A stretch of DNA of 64,000 nt from an uncultured Clostridium sp. (GTDB lineage Bacteria; Bacillota; Clostridia; TANB77; CAG-508): NCBI GenBank assembly GCA_900553945.1, contig USFR01000001.1:124001-188000 (forward strand), read 5' to 3'. Below, piece by piece: positions 16,603-26,277 of this stretch. The notes beneath the pieces were generated by a model that was given only the letters and a program-made list of their open reading frames with translations, was not told where the DNA came from and made no database searches. Made by a program: the position numbers and the translations under genes. How positions within the stretch are numbered: the stretch's first letter is position 1; every line of letters begins with the position of its first letter.

Positions 16603-18246
16603 TTAAAATTCATATATATCAAATTGGTTAATCGTTACCTTTTGAGCACTTTCATCATTATACTCAATTTCTGTATTTTTGGGAACAATAATTACACTAT
16701 TTTTCTCAATTTCTTCAGGCAAATAAAATTTGTATTTTCCAAATGAACGTATATTATCGAAAGTTCGTCCTTCTTGAAAATATTCAACAGTATCTAAATA
16801 TTCATTAACATCCTCTTTCCCATAAAACATAAAATACATGAAAGGCTCTTTAAACGAATATTTACAATAAATATTATCAACATCAAGTGTTTTACAATAA
16901 TCTACAACATCTTCAACACCTGAAGTAAACGTATAATATTTATTATAATCTTTATTCACATAAGAATACATAAATTCAATAAATAGAACCACATATATAA
17001 CAGCAATACAAACAGTTAATTGCTTATACTTAGTTAAAAATTCAAATAATCCAACAACAATATAATAAATACATGGAATCATAATTATATTAATTCTATT
17101 AATATTAGCCACACAAAAAGCACACAAAACAATTGCTGAAATCATCCAAATATTCATTATTTGATTAAAATTATTTTTCTTATATTTTTTAACACATGCT
17201 CTCAATCCGATAACAAAAAATACAATACTAATTAAATAAAATAATCCGTACTGAGGAATTGCATTCCATTCCAATTTATCATTTTGAAGTATTAAAATTC
17301 TTAAAGTTTCTAATAAATTATTTACGCAATTTTCAAAAATATTTCCTGAGAAAACTGTAGACACCTCATCATATCTATTTACCAATAACTTAGGAATTGT
17401 AACTTTTCCAATTGTAATTTGCTCTAAACCAAATGTATTAATAAAAATATAAACTATTATTGGAATACAAAGTACAAACATAACTAATAAATAAATTATA
17501 GATTTTTTTACAGTTAACTCTTTTTTGTAAATCAAGTAACCTAATGTCCCAAGCACAAAAACTGGCAAAAATAAATAACTTGTACCATATGAATAACTTG
17601 AAATAGCCAAAACAACAAAAGCAAGAACTTGTAAGCCTGTTTTTTTCTTTTTCAATCCTAAAACTAATAATAAAGATGCAAGTAAAATTAAATCAGGAAA
17701 TATGTTACATTCCATTCCCCATCTGCTCTTCATTATGTGCCAAGGACAAATTGCAAAAAAAGCCGTAGCCATAATTCCATACTTTTTATTATCAAAAATA
17801 TTTTTTATTAAATAATAAAACACATATAATGAAATAACACCTACAATTGCCATTGGTAATCTAATACCATACTCTGTAAGTCCTGTAACCGCAATAACAG
17901 GAATCATCAAATATGAATACAATACACTCTGACCACTACCCCAAGCATACAAATAAACAGGATATGAATTTCCAGCTCTATCAACTCCCCATTTCATTAA
18001 TGAAAAAGCATCATAACCACTTGAAGCTTCATCAACATTCAAAGCATTCGGAAATCTTCCAATTGCAAATAATCTCACTAAAGATCCAATCATAAAAATA
18101 AAAAATAAGAAGACTTCTCCCTTATATTCTTTAAACAAACTTTTATCGTTTTTTACACAATCTCGTATTGGATTCACCAACACACACATAGGCAATAAAA
18201 AGCAAAAAATTATAACAATAAATAATTCCACAATATTTTCTCCCAT
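16603..18246 (-). CDS. Polytopic GT-C fold glycosyltransferase (PMT/ArnT-like)
   Basis: A 547-residue membrane protein with about 11-12 membrane segments. The first external loop carries the GT-C signature acidic pair region (NALNVDEASSGYDAFS, near residue 68), as in the PMT/ArnT/GT39 superfamily, and the C-terminus is a small soluble domain. Such enzymes move sugar from a polyprenyl-phosphate donor to lipids, glycans or proteins on the outer face. Donor and acceptor cannot be inferred. It starts eight bases after the upstream hydrolase gene and ends 19 bases before polA, so it sits inside the operon. Confidence 0.78.
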   Translation of the reverse strand: MGENIVELFIVIIFCFLLPMCVLVNPIRDCVKNDKSLFKEYKGEVFLFFIFMIGSLVRLFAIGRFPNALNVDEASSGYDAFSLMKWGVDRAGNSYPVYLYAWGSGQSVLYSYLMIPVIAVTGLTEYGIRLPMAIVGVISLYVFYYLIKNIFDNKKYGIMATAFFAICPWHIMKSRWGMECNIFPDLILLASLLLVLGLKKKKTGLQVLAFVVLAISSYSYGTSYLFLPVFVLGTLGYLIYKKELTVKKSIIYLLVMFVLCIPIIVYIFINTFGLEQITIGKVTIPKLLVNRYDEVSTVFSGNIFENCVNNLLETLRILILQNDKLEWNAIPQYGLFYLISIVFFVIGLRACVKKYKKNNFNQIMNIWMISAIVLCAFCVANINRINIIMIPCIYYIVVGLFEFLTKYKQLTVCIAVIYVVLFIEFMYSYVNKDYNKYYTFTSGVEDVVDYCKTLDVDNIYCKYSFKEPFMYFMFYGKEDVNEYLDTVEYFQEGRTFDNIRSFGKYKFYLPEEIEKNSVIIVPKNTEIEYNDESAQKVTINQFDIYEF

Positions 18247-18254
18247 ACTAAATT

Positions 18255-19199
18255 TTATTCATCAAATTTATGATTATTTTTAATCCATCTATAAATATAA
18301 TTATAAATTTCCTCGTTCTTTTCCTCATGCAAAACATCATGTCTCATTCCATCATAAAACTTAACATGAACTCTTTGAATACCATGGACTCTATATACCT
18401 GTTCCAATTTTACAATACCTTTTGTAAACCCACCTACTGGATCAGCCTTACCTGAAATTAATAATATAGGTAACATTTTCTTTATTTTTTCTATGTTTTT
18501 TAGATTATTACAATACATCATCCCATTTAAAAGTTCTCTAAATAATCCACAAGAAACATCTTTTCCCACTAATGGATCTTTCAAATAGTCATTTAAAGCT
18601 ACCTCATTTGAACATAACCAATCACATTTTGTCTTTACTGGATCAAAATATTTATTATAATTTTCCAAAGCCAATTTATTAATCTTTTTTGTTGAATTAT
18701 CTTCTCCAACTTTTTTAGCTTCCGAATTAGCAACCATTTTACCAAGTTTTAAACTTAAATTAGAACTATAACCTGTGCCTATCAAAACAACATCACTAAC
18801 TTCAGCATCAGGATATAAACTCAAAAATGATCTTACCACAAAAGAACCTAAAGAAAAACCTAATAATATATATGGAACATTCATATATTTTTCATGAAAA
18901 GTTTCATATACATTAAAGAAATCCTTTACAACATCAAACCAGCTATTCTCCTTACCAAAATACATTTTCTTTTTCTCATCACTCACAGACAAACCATGAC
19001 CAAGAATATCATTTCCAACAACAACATAGCCATTGTCAGTAAAATATTCAGCAAACTTTTCATAACGTCCCATATGCTCGGTAATTCCATGTGAAATTTG
19101 AATCACACCAACCACATTTTCTTCACTTGGTAACCATGCAATTACATGTAAATCAGTAACACCATCTACAGACTTTATTTTAAACTCAGTTTTGTTCAT
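18255..19199 (-). CDS. Alpha/beta hydrolase, monoglyceride lipase-like
   Basis: A 314-residue serine hydrolase of the Hydrolase_4 (serine aminopeptidase S33 / lysophospholipase) type. QISHGITEHMGRYEKFAEY is the oxyanion-side signature, GFSLGS (near residue 115) contains the nucleophile Ser, the acid is in ISGKADPVGG, and the His is in DGMRHDVLHE. It is cytoplasmic, with no signal peptide, and probably cleaves lysophospholipids or monoacylglycerols. It is the first gene of the run leading to polA and tyrS. Confidence 0.88.
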   Translation of the reverse strand: MNKTEFKIKSVDGVTDLHVIAWLPSEENVVGVIQISHGITEHMGRYEKFAEYFTDNGYVVVGNDILGHGLSVSDEKKKMYFGKENSWFDVVKDFFNVYETFHEKYMNVPYILLGFSLGSFVVRSFLSLYPDAEVSDVVLIGTGYSSNLSLKLGKMVANSEAKKVGEDNSTKKINKLALENYNKYFDPVKTKCDWLCSNEVALNDYLKDPLVGKDVSCGLFRELLNGMMYCNNLKNIEKIKKMLPILLISGKADPVGGFTKGIVKLEQVYRVHGIQRVHVKFYDGMRHDVLHEEKNEEIYNYIYRWIKNNHKFDE

Positions 19200-19365
19200 T
19201 ATTTTACTCCTCTTTTGTTATTATATTACTCTTTATAAAGTTAATATATTTCTCATCTATGCTACTATAACATAAAATATAAATTTAAAACACTCATAAT
19301 AGCAATTTCCTCGATTATATCATAAATATCTTTTTATTATTCATTTATTCTCTATTCTTTTTCAC

Positions 19366-19908
19366 TTACATCTCAAATTTCATTTTTCTCTTACTATAGT
19401 ACTCTACACCAGAATATGTTCCATCCTTATTTAATCTTCTATTTGCAATATATCCATCTTTTTCAAATCCCGCCTTTAACATTACCTTTGAAGATTGTTT
19501 ATTCAATTCATTACATGAACATTCAACTAAATAATAATTTCTATCATTTAATAAGTAATTAGATATTGTTTCTAATGCTTCTGACGCATATCCATTTCCC
19601 CAATAATCATAAATTACTACATAACCGACATTACAATAGTTATTTTTCTTATCAATTCCATTAACCGAAATATTTCCTATTGGAATATTTTTATCTTTTA
19701 GCTCAATAACCCATTTCTCATATTTAGTTTCATCTGCTTCATTTATCCATTTTTTTATACATTCTAATTCTTCCTCTTTTGTTAAATCAGGAAAATGAAT
19801 ATATGTAGCCAATCTATCATCATGTAAAATATCATATTGCATATCAATATCTGATTCTTTAAATCTCCTTAAAATTAATCTATCAGTTTCAATTCTTGGG
19901 CTCAACAT
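19366..19908 (-). CDS. GNAT acetyltransferase (RimJ/RimL type)
   Basis: A 180-residue acetyl-CoA-dependent N-acetyltransferase. It begins with IETDRLILRRFKESD, typical of the RimJ/RimL/Acetyltransf_3 group, and the acetyl-CoA loop is in YDYWGNGYASEAL (near residue 105). The substrate is unknown (protein N-termini or small amines in this family). It opens a run of six small, unrelated enzyme genes on the same strand that ends at the ICE boundary. Confidence 0.85.
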   Translation of the reverse strand: MLSPRIETDRLILRRFKESDIDMQYDILHDDRLATYIHFPDLTKEEELECIKKWINEADETKYEKWVIELKDKNIPIGNISVNGIDKKNNYCNVGYVVIYDYWGNGYASEALETISNYLLNDRNYYLVECSCNELNKQSSKVMLKAGFEKDGYIANRRLNKDGTYSGVEYYSKRKMKFEM

Positions 19909-19947
19909 CTTTTCGTCCTCCTTTCTTTTATAGCCATATAAAAAATT

Positions 19948-20295
19948 TTAAACATTATAATATTCTCTTATAAAACTAATAACATCTCCATTATATTCTT
20001 TTACTTTTTTGTTCTTTAACAATTCTTCAAGCAAAAAATATTCACCTTCTATATTATCAGAAAAAATCTCATAAAAATAATGATGATATACTCTATTTTC
20101 ATTATGTGAAACTGAATACTTTTCATGAACCTTATCAAACAAAAACTTTACCTCATTCGTATTAAATTTCTTCTTAATTTGATCTATATCATTCCCTTTT
20201 ATATTAGGAAACAAATACATATTCCATCTATCATCAAAATAATTTAAATACTTACCATCTTTTTTTATTAATATAATTGAATGAACATGCTCCAT
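19948..20295 (-). CDS. Degenerate Nudix-like protein
   Basis: A 115-residue protein whose first 35 residues (HSIILIKKDGKYLNYF, then LFPNIKG) look like the start of a Nudix fold, but the catalytic box GX5EX7REUXEEXGU is absent. It may be a non-catalytic Nudix relative or an unrelated small protein; I do not recognise a specific family. It lies 39 bases from the GNAT gene and 50 bases from the VOC gene. Confidence 0.5.
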   Translation of the reverse strand: MEHVHSIILIKKDGKYLNYFDDRWNMYLFPNIKGNDIDQIKKKFNTNEVKFLFDKVHEKYSVSHNENRVYHHYFYEIFSDNIEGEYFLLEELLKNKKVKEYNGDVISFIREYYNV

Positions 20296-20345
20296 ATCTC
20301 TTCCTTTTTATTTCTATACGCCTATTTCTTTTTCAGTAATTTTCA

Positions 20346-20717
20346 TTACTTATTGTACTGTGAAATTTCAATTTTATTTCCATCTAAATCTTCAATAGCG
20401 AAACACATATAATTATCTACACTATTAGGTATTTTTTCAATATCATACAAAATTCTTGCACCTATTTTTTTACATTGGTCATACGCTTTTTCAATATTAT
20501 CAGTATAAAGACCTAGCACACCATTATTTCCATTAATTCTCTTTTCACCTGTTGCCTCAACAGAAATTATACCAAAATATATTTTACCACCCTCATTTTC
20601 CCAATCTGCCCATCTATTTTCTATAATATTTGTTGGCTTTTTTTCAAATATTTCAGTATAAAAATCTATAGATTTATTTAAACTCTTAACTACAAAATAA
20701 AAATTATCTATTTTCAA
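20346..20717 (-). CDS. VOC-family (glyoxalase-like) protein
   Basis: A 123-residue single-module vicinal-oxygen-chelate protein: FYFVVKSLNKSIDFYTEIF at the start and AIEDLDGNKIEISQ at the end, the two halves of the paired beta-alpha-beta3 fold. The group includes glyoxalase I, bleomycin-binding proteins and dioxygenases. Metal ligands are not obvious, so the activity is open. Confidence 0.8.
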   Translation of the reverse strand: MKIDNFYFVVKSLNKSIDFYTEIFEKKPTNIIENRWADWENEGGKIYFGIISVEATGEKRINGNNGVLGLYTDNIEKAYDQCKKIGARILYDIEKIPNSVDNYMCFAIEDLDGNKIEISQYNK

Positions 20718-20728
20718 TACAATTCACC

Positions 20729-21070
20729 TCACTTACAACCTACTCTAAAATTGTCTCCAATCCATTTATTTTCAATTAAATCAGTATAATATATAATTTC
20801 TTTTCCTAATTTTTTAGCATAATCTATTTCTAAACTCGTGCTATTACCTATATAATTATCTACATTTAAAACTAATATAGTATCAGACAATTCTATTCTC
20901 TTAAAATGTGCCTTTTTCACCCTCACCAGTTGTTCTTCTGTCCTATTAATATTTTCTAATACTGGATATACTGGCGTAAGAATACAATATCCTTCTAATG
21001 ACATTTCTTCAGCCACTTTCATCATTTCTTTTTGAAACTTTAAACTTCCACATAATGTTATTACTTTCAT
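20729..21070 (-). CDS. Nucleoside 2-deoxyribosyltransferase-like protein
   Basis: A 113-residue protein with a Rossmann-like start (MKVITLCGSLKFQKEMMKVA) and the segment DTILVLNVDNYIGNSTSLEIDYAK, typical of the deoxyribosyltransferase / DUF4406 group that cleaves or transfers nucleoside deoxyribose. The start at 21070 has GGAGG seven bases upstream; the longer frame from 21115 would place it internally and overlap the Nudix gene. Confidence 0.7.
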   Translation of the reverse strand: MKVITLCGSLKFQKEMMKVAEEMSLEGYCILTPVYPVLENINRTEEQLVRVKKAHFKRIELSDTILVLNVDNYIGNSTSLEIDYAKKLGKEIIYYTDLIENKWIGDNFRVGCK

Positions 21071-21104
21071 TTCAATGCCTCCACCTATTTTAATATCTGC
21101 CATT

Positions 21105-21515
21105 TTACATTTCATTTTTTAGATATATCTTTATCTGTCTTATTATATGAGGTATATTATAATTTCCTGCAAATTTAGAATTATTTAACATTTCATCATT
21201 TATAGTTAACCATTCTAATTTATTTTTTTCTTCTATTAAATTTACTTCATGATTTAATATTCCATAATAAACTTGCAAATTATTTTGATACTTAAAATAA
21301 TTCAAATCCATAAAATGATCTAGTTCTACATCTTTATTGGATATTCCTGTTTCTTCAAACAATTCTCTATATGCTGCATCATCATTAGACTCATTTTCTT
21401 CTACTTTCCCACCAACAAAATTATATAATCCTTTATATGGCTCTTTTGCTCTAATACAAAAAAGAACCTTATCTAAACTTGCATTAAATATTACTATTAA
21501 ATTTAATTTTTTCAT
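21105..21515 (-). CDS. Nudix hydrolase
   Basis: A 136-residue Nudix enzyme with a textbook catalytic box: G, five residues, E, seven residues, then RELFEETGI (residues 36-58), including the metal-binding Glu pair. Such enzymes hydrolyse nucleoside diphosphates linked to another moiety, often oxidised or modified nucleotides. The exact substrate is unknown. It lies 34 bases upstream of the deoxyribosyltransferase-like gene, a pairing that suggests nucleotide clean-up or salvage. Confidence 0.9.
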   Translation of the reverse strand: MKKLNLIVIFNASLDKVLFCIRAKEPYKGLYNFVGGKVEENESNDDAAYRELFEETGISNKDVELDHFMDLNYFKYQNNLQVYYGILNHEVNLIEEKNKLEWLTINDEMLNNSKFAGNYNIPHIIRQIKIYLKNEM

Positions 21516-21553
21516 TCACTACTCCATCACTTTAAAATTCTAATTACTAGTAC

Positions 21554-21590
21554 AACTAAATTGTATCAACAAAATTGAAACAATTTAGTT
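21554..21590. repeat. Perfect 11-bp inverted repeat
   Basis: aactaaattgt (21554-21564) and its exact complement (21580-21590), 15-base loop, between two minus-strand genes. It could terminate the upstream GNAT transcript, although no clear T run follows. The left arm resembles the dyad elements seen around ICE cargo genes. Confidence 0.6.
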
Positions 21591-21696
21591 CTCTATATAT
21601 TCTATATTTATTAAATCCTCTCATTGTGAGATATTTATTCTTTTAGTATCTTCTAATAATCTGCTAAACTCTCTCCATGTTTCTTTTTTCGAATAA

Positions 21697-22203
21697 CTAT
21701 TTATTACTTACCCTTAAATCCCTAGAATAATAGTACATATCTATACATTGCAAATTTCCATCCCATAGTTCTTCGTCATAATTATCTATAAAGAAATTTT
21801 TTATTGTTTTTTCATATTTATTAAATCCCTGTTTTACATAGAAAGGTATATTGTTTTCTGTAGTTCCTACTATCATTCTTTTATATCTTTGCTTATAATT
21901 ATCAGCTAAATATTTTATCATTTGTTTTCCATAGCCCATTCCTCTGTATTGTTCTTTTGTAGCAATATTTTTTAATTCACATGTATCATCATCTACCTTA
22001 GTCACAACTGCAACACCAGCTACATCATTTTTGTATGTTAACACAAACAAATCACCATCTTGCAAATATTTATTTACTATTTTTTCACTTGGATCTGCCT
22101 CGAGTAATAAACTCATATATTGCTTTTTATTTTCTCTTTCTTTTCTTATAATTACACTACGTTCAACTGGTAAAAATTCAAAATTATCTGATAATTTAGG
22201 CAT
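21697..22203 (-). CDS. GNAT acetyltransferase next to the ICE end
   Basis: A 168-residue GNAT protein: an acetyl-CoA loop in IATKEQYRGMGYGKQM (near residue 80) and the late motif NIPFYVKQGFNKYE. The family usually begins near the VIIRKERENKKQ segment, so the first 16 residues here look like an extra N-terminus. The start is uncertain and may lie downstream. It is the last chromosomal gene before the serine recombinases; the extra N-terminus might derive from the insertion event, which is inference. Confidence 0.72.
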   Translation of the reverse strand: MPKLSDNFEFLPVERSVIIRKERENKKQYMSLLLEADPSEKIVNKYLQDGDLFVLTYKNDVAGVAVVTKVDDDTCELKNIATKEQYRGMGYGKQMIKYLADNYKQRYKRMIVGTTENNIPFYVKQGFNKYEKTIKNFFIDNYDEELWDGNLQCIDMYYYSRDLRVSNK

Positions 22204-22473
22204 ATCATTTTTTACAGCTAATTGTGATTGTTCCTCTCAACTCCTCGTATCTAACCATTTAAATTCGCGTACCCTGTCGTTCTTCATTAAAACAGTTATA
22301 ATATCAAGGGTTTTGAGGCTTTTATTCGCCATTTTTTCTTATTTTTCGTATTTTTCATAATCTTATGTAAGTGTTCATACATAAGTTTTTTAAGTTTTTG
22401 CGGTTATAATATATAACCTCCTTAAAACTTTTCAAATTATATCATAAAATTTAATTTTTTTCTATAAAATTAC
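22204..22473. other. Presumed left ICE junction region
   Basis: Non-coding. It holds two inverted repeats: cttatgt / acataag (22362-22368, 22379-22385) and ggttata-ata-tataacc (22402-22418), the latter a compact dyad of the kind recognised by serine recombinases. A less AT-rich stretch at 22255-22310 looks unlike the ICE. Without the right end, the exact crossover cannot be placed. Confidence 0.4.
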
Positions 22474-22474
22474 C

Positions 22475-22497
22475 GAAAAAAGAGAGATAAATTCTCT
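22475..22497 (-). terminator. Terminator after the recombinase pair
   Basis: A short hairpin agaga / tctct (22483-22487, 22493-22497) followed on the minus strand by a T run, immediately after the stop of the distal recombinase. Confidence 0.65.
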
Positions 22498-24180
22498 TTA
22501 AAGTATATCTCCCTTTCTTCTTTTTATATATTGAATTAAATAATTGTATTCATCTTCATATTTAAACTTAACTTTAATTTTCTTATCTTCATAAACATAT
22601 ATATCATCTATTAGTCCATCTATAAGTTCTCTTGATAATGAATTTACATTCTGATATTTTTCAAAATATTCAATCCATTCTCCAGAGGTACTCATTTTGT
22701 CTAAATTCTGTAATTCTTTATAGTTTTCTTCAATATATGCTTCATTTTCCCTTATTTGCCTTCCGTATTCTTGGGTGTAGTCATTATATTCCTTTTCTGT
22801 AATAATGCCTAATTTCCAATCCTCGTAAGCCTCTTTTCTTAACTTTCTTTTAATATTCAATGTTTCTTCACATTTATTGATATTTTCTAGCAAATAACTT
22901 CTACGATTATCATTAAATGTTTTACTATCTATTTGTCCTTTTATTCTTTTCATATCTATTATAAGTCCAATTTGAACTTTTACGCTTTCTAAAACTGCTT
23001 TTTCTAATTCATCATTTTTTATACTATGCTTTGTACAAATTTCTCCACCAGACCTCATATATGCAGAACACATATAATGATAATAATTTCTAGGTTGTCC
23101 TTTATATTTTCCTGGTATCTTTTTACTCATTGCCCTTTGGCAATCTCCACATTTAATATGTCCTGCAAATATGGATATTTTTCCATCTGTATTCATTCTT
23201 GTATCTCTGTTTAGTATTGCTTTTTGTACCTTATTAAATGTATCTCTATCTATAATTGCATCATGTGTATCTTTTACAATAATCCATTCTTCTTGTGGTA
23301 CTAATACTCTTTTATGTATTTTATAACTAATTAGTTTTCCTTTGTTTTGAACTAAATCTCCACAATACATTTGATTTCGTAAAATATCTCTAATTGTTGT
23401 TGAACACCAAGAATATGTAACTTTATCGGTATTATTCTTAAATGGTGTTTTCATTTTTAAATCTATTGCTCTATGTCCTGTTGGATTTAATATTCCTAAT
23501 TCATTTAATTTTTTTGCTATTGCTGTTCTTCCATATCCATTTAAAGTAAGTTCATATATCATTCTAACGACTTTTGCTGCATCTTCATCAATAATTAAAT
23601 GGTGTACATCATCTGGATCTTTGATATATCCATAAGGTGCATAAGCTCCAACATATTCCCCTTTTTTCATTTTTACATTTAATACTGCCTTTATTTTATT
23701 TGATATATCTCGACAGTATTCGTCATTTATTAAATTCTTAAAAGGTACAATTATGCTATTAACTGATTCAGGATTTTTTATGCTATCTATTTGGTCATTA
23801 ACTGCAATAAATCTTATATTATATAAAGGAAATACTTTTTCAATATAATTTCCAACTTCAATATAGTTTCTTCCTAATCTTGATAAATCTTTTACAATAA
23901 CAGTATTAAATTTCTTTTCATATAAGTCTTCTAACAATTTTTCAAATCCTGGTCTATTAAAAGTAGTTCCAGAAAATCCATCATCTGTATAATAATCATA
24001 TACTTCAATATCTGAATTATCTTTTAAAAATTGATTTAATAACATTCTTTGATTTGTTATACTATTACTTTCTTCTTTATCTCCATCTTCTACTGATAAT
24101 CTTATATATATTGCTGCTTTATATTGATAACTTTTCACATTATCTTTTTCTTCTTTATTATATTTACTTTGTCTAGGCAT
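22498..24180 (-). CDS. Large serine recombinase (distal copy)
   Basis: A 560-residue large serine recombinase of the TndX/TnpX/Ccr type. Residues 20-160 are the catalytic resolvase domain (AAIYIRLSVEDGD with the nucleophile Ser; TVIVKDLSRLGRNY; DDGFSGTTFNRPGF). Then come a recombinase domain (GAYAPYGYIKDP), a zinc-ribbon domain (CGDCQ and, about 30 residues on, CSAYM with a further Cys) and a C-terminal coiled coil. It overlaps the upstream recombinase gene by eight bases, so the two are made together. It probably excises and integrates the element. Confidence 0.95.
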   Translation of the reverse strand: MPRQSKYNKEEKDNVKSYQYKAAIYIRLSVEDGDKEESNSITNQRMLLNQFLKDNSDIEVYDYYTDDGFSGTTFNRPGFEKLLEDLYEKKFNTVIVKDLSRLGRNYIEVGNYIEKVFPLYNIRFIAVNDQIDSIKNPESVNSIIVPFKNLINDEYCRDISNKIKAVLNVKMKKGEYVGAYAPYGYIKDPDDVHHLIIDEDAAKVVRMIYELTLNGYGRTAIAKKLNELGILNPTGHRAIDLKMKTPFKNNTDKVTYSWCSTTIRDILRNQMYCGDLVQNKGKLISYKIHKRVLVPQEEWIIVKDTHDAIIDRDTFNKVQKAILNRDTRMNTDGKISIFAGHIKCGDCQRAMSKKIPGKYKGQPRNYYHYMCSAYMRSGGEICTKHSIKNDELEKAVLESVKVQIGLIIDMKRIKGQIDSKTFNDNRRSYLLENINKCEETLNIKRKLRKEAYEDWKLGIITEKEYNDYTQEYGRQIRENEAYIEENYKELQNLDKMSTSGEWIEYFEKYQNVNSLSRELIDGLIDDIYVYEDKKIKVKFKYEDEYNYLIQYIKRRKGDIL

Positions 24181-25849
24181 TAGTATTTCCCCCTTCCTTT
24201 ACAATTTTCAAATAATCCATTGCCAATTTAAAAGCGTCTTCATACTTAAATACTAATTTAATTTTTCTACCATCATTATTGATATAAATTTTTTCTATTA
24301 AGTCATTTAACATTTCTTTTGTAATCTTCCTTTGATTTTTATATTTCATTAAAGTATCTACCCAGTTATTTTCAGCAACATTCTTATAACTTAATCTTGC
24401 CTCCATTAACTTTGCTTTTTCTTTTTTAATTTGTTCCTTTATATTTTCTTCCTCTTTAACATTCTCTCTGATAAAAGCAATATATTCTTGCTCGTCAATT
24501 TCCATATCTCTGAATTTTGTGAAATATTTTGTTCTTTCTTTATCAAGTCTTTCTAATTTATTTTTTAAATTCTCAACATTCTCTTTTATTTTGTCTGCAT
24601 ATTCTTTATTTTCTTTAACAGATAATCTTGCATTTTCAAATCCATTTAGTAAATCTATATGATATTTAATACTTCTAAAAATACATATTTTTAACTTGTC
24701 CACATCTATTACATAAGGTTTATCATTTTGATTATTGCATTCTTTACATTCCAATACATATTTATCAATTTCAGTATCATTTATCATACTTTTTTCTTTT
24801 ATAGTTGCTACTAATGGCTTATTACAATTACTGCAAAATACAATTCCGTCAAATATAGAAATATTTTCTATTCTTCTGTTCCAATTAAACTTTCTATCTT
24901 TTCTTATTTTTTGTATATTAAAAAATCTTTCTTTTTCTATAATTGGTTCATGTGCATTTTCAATTATAATGTAATCTTCTTCATCGTTTTTTAATCTCTT
25001 ATGTACTTTATAGCTAATTCCTCTTGTCTTGTTTTGAACTAAATCCCCACAATAAACTCTATTATCTAATATCTTTCCGACAATACTTGCTGTCCATTGT
25101 TTTGCAACTTTACTACTTGATGATGTGATTTTTAAAATCTTACAGTTATATTCGCTTGGTGTTAATACATTTTTTTCATTTAATTCTTTGGTAATTAACA
25201 CATTACCAATTCCAGATTCGCATAAATCAAATATTCTTCTTACAACACTTGCTGAAGCCTCATCTACTATTAGTTTGTGTTTATTATTTTCATCTCTTAT
25301 ATAGCCAAAAGGTGGTATTCCCCCTATATATTTTCCCTCTTTTTTCATAACCTCAAATGTCTTTATCAATTTATCTGATACATCTTTGCAATACATTTCA
25401 TTCATTATATTTTTTAAAGGAAAAATAATATCATCTACTGACTTTTTATCTTTATAACTATCTATCTTTTCACAAACAGATATAAATCTTATATTATCTT
25501 TCATAAATGAATTTATCTTATTTCCAACTTCAATATAGTTTCTTCCAAAACGAGATAAATCTTTTACTATAACTGTATTTACTATTTCTTTTTTTATATC
25601 TTTCATCATTTTCTTGAAAGCAGGTCTATCAAAAGTTGTTCCAGAAAATCCGTCATCAATATAATATTCTTTAACCTTAAGTTCTTTATTTTGTTCCAAA
25701 TACATATTTAAAAGTTCTTTCTGATTGATTACACTATTACTTTCTGCCTTATCTCCATCTTGAACTGATAATCTAATATATACGGCAACATTCCATACTT
25801 TTGATTTATTTATTTCAATATCATATTTACTTTTTCTACCTCTTTTCAT
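24173..25849 (-). CDS. Large serine recombinase (proximal copy)
   Basis: A 558-residue paralogue of the downstream recombinase with the same order: catalytic domain (VAVYIRLSVQDGD, TVIVKDLSRFGRNY), recombinase domain (GGIPPFGYIRDE), zinc ribbon (CSNCNKPL and CKECNNQ) and a long C-terminal coiled coil (about residues 410-500). The two chains differ through much of their length, so this is an old duplication. Paired serine recombinases acting together are known from SCC elements (CcrA/CcrB); whether these two act jointly is inference. Confidence 0.94.
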   Translation of the reverse strand: MKRGRKSKYDIEINKSKVWNVAVYIRLSVQDGDKAESNSVINQKELLNMYLEQNKELKVKEYYIDDGFSGTTFDRPAFKKMMKDIKKEIVNTVIVKDLSRFGRNYIEVGNKINSFMKDNIRFISVCEKIDSYKDKKSVDDIIFPLKNIMNEMYCKDVSDKLIKTFEVMKKEGKYIGGIPPFGYIRDENNKHKLIVDEASASVVRRIFDLCESGIGNVLITKELNEKNVLTPSEYNCKILKITSSSSKVAKQWTASIVGKILDNRVYCGDLVQNKTRGISYKVHKRLKNDEEDYIIIENAHEPIIEKERFFNIQKIRKDRKFNWNRRIENISIFDGIVFCSNCNKPLVATIKEKSMINDTEIDKYVLECKECNNQNDKPYVIDVDKLKICIFRSIKYHIDLLNGFENARLSVKENKEYADKIKENVENLKNKLERLDKERTKYFTKFRDMEIDEQEYIAFIRENVKEEENIKEQIKKEKAKLMEARLSYKNVAENNWVDTLMKYKNQRKITKEMLNDLIEKIYINNDGRKIKLVFKYEDAFKLAMDYLKIVKEGGNTNA

Positions 25850-25929
25850 TTTCTAAAACCTCCTACACCCAAATAGTAGCATAACCTTTGATTTTATCCT
25901 ATTTTACTAAAATTCCTCAATTCTAAAAT

Positions 25930-26223
25930 TTACACATTTGACATTTCTCTCATTTTGTATTCATTTATTAAAGTAGCGTCTATACACTCCATTGGAGATA
26001 TATTAGAATTATCTGAAAACTCCATTTCCACTACTATATTTCCAACTCTAATTGCATAAGGATTTTTAATCTTTTGAAAGAAATTAAGTATTCTCGATTC
26101 TAATGAAGTATTAGAATCTATACTAATATTATCAATTTTATCAATTCTTCTATTTGCAATATCTGCTTGTAAATTTTCTTTGCTTTTCTTTAGTTTGTAT
26201 TCTAATTGATTAATTTCCTCCAT
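25930..26223 (-). CDS. Small ICE protein, DUF6870-like
   Basis: A 97-residue protein with an N-terminal helix rich in K and E, then SLESRILNFFQKIKNPYAIRVGNIVVEMEF. That pattern recalls small DUF6870-like proteins found next to recombinases in Clostridia ICEs. The ATG at 26223 has AAAGGA six bases upstream, so a TTG start 15 bases earlier is not used. A role in excision control is possible but unproven. Confidence 0.5.
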   Translation of the reverse strand: MEEINQLEYKLKKSKENLQADIANRRIDKIDNISIDSNTSLESRILNFFQKIKNPYAIRVGNIVVEMEFSDNSNISPMECIDATLINEYKMREMSNV

Positions 26224-26234
26224 AACTTTTCCTT

Positions 26235-26268
26235 TCAAAAAAGATGCTAGTAAAAAACTAACATCTTT
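26235..26268 (-). terminator. Terminator after the 63-residue ORF
   Basis: Hairpin with arms aaagatg(c)tagt and acta(a)catcttt around an A-rich loop, followed by T on the minus strand, nine bases after the stop at 26278. Confidence 0.75.
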
Positions 26269-26277
26269 CTTTATTAT

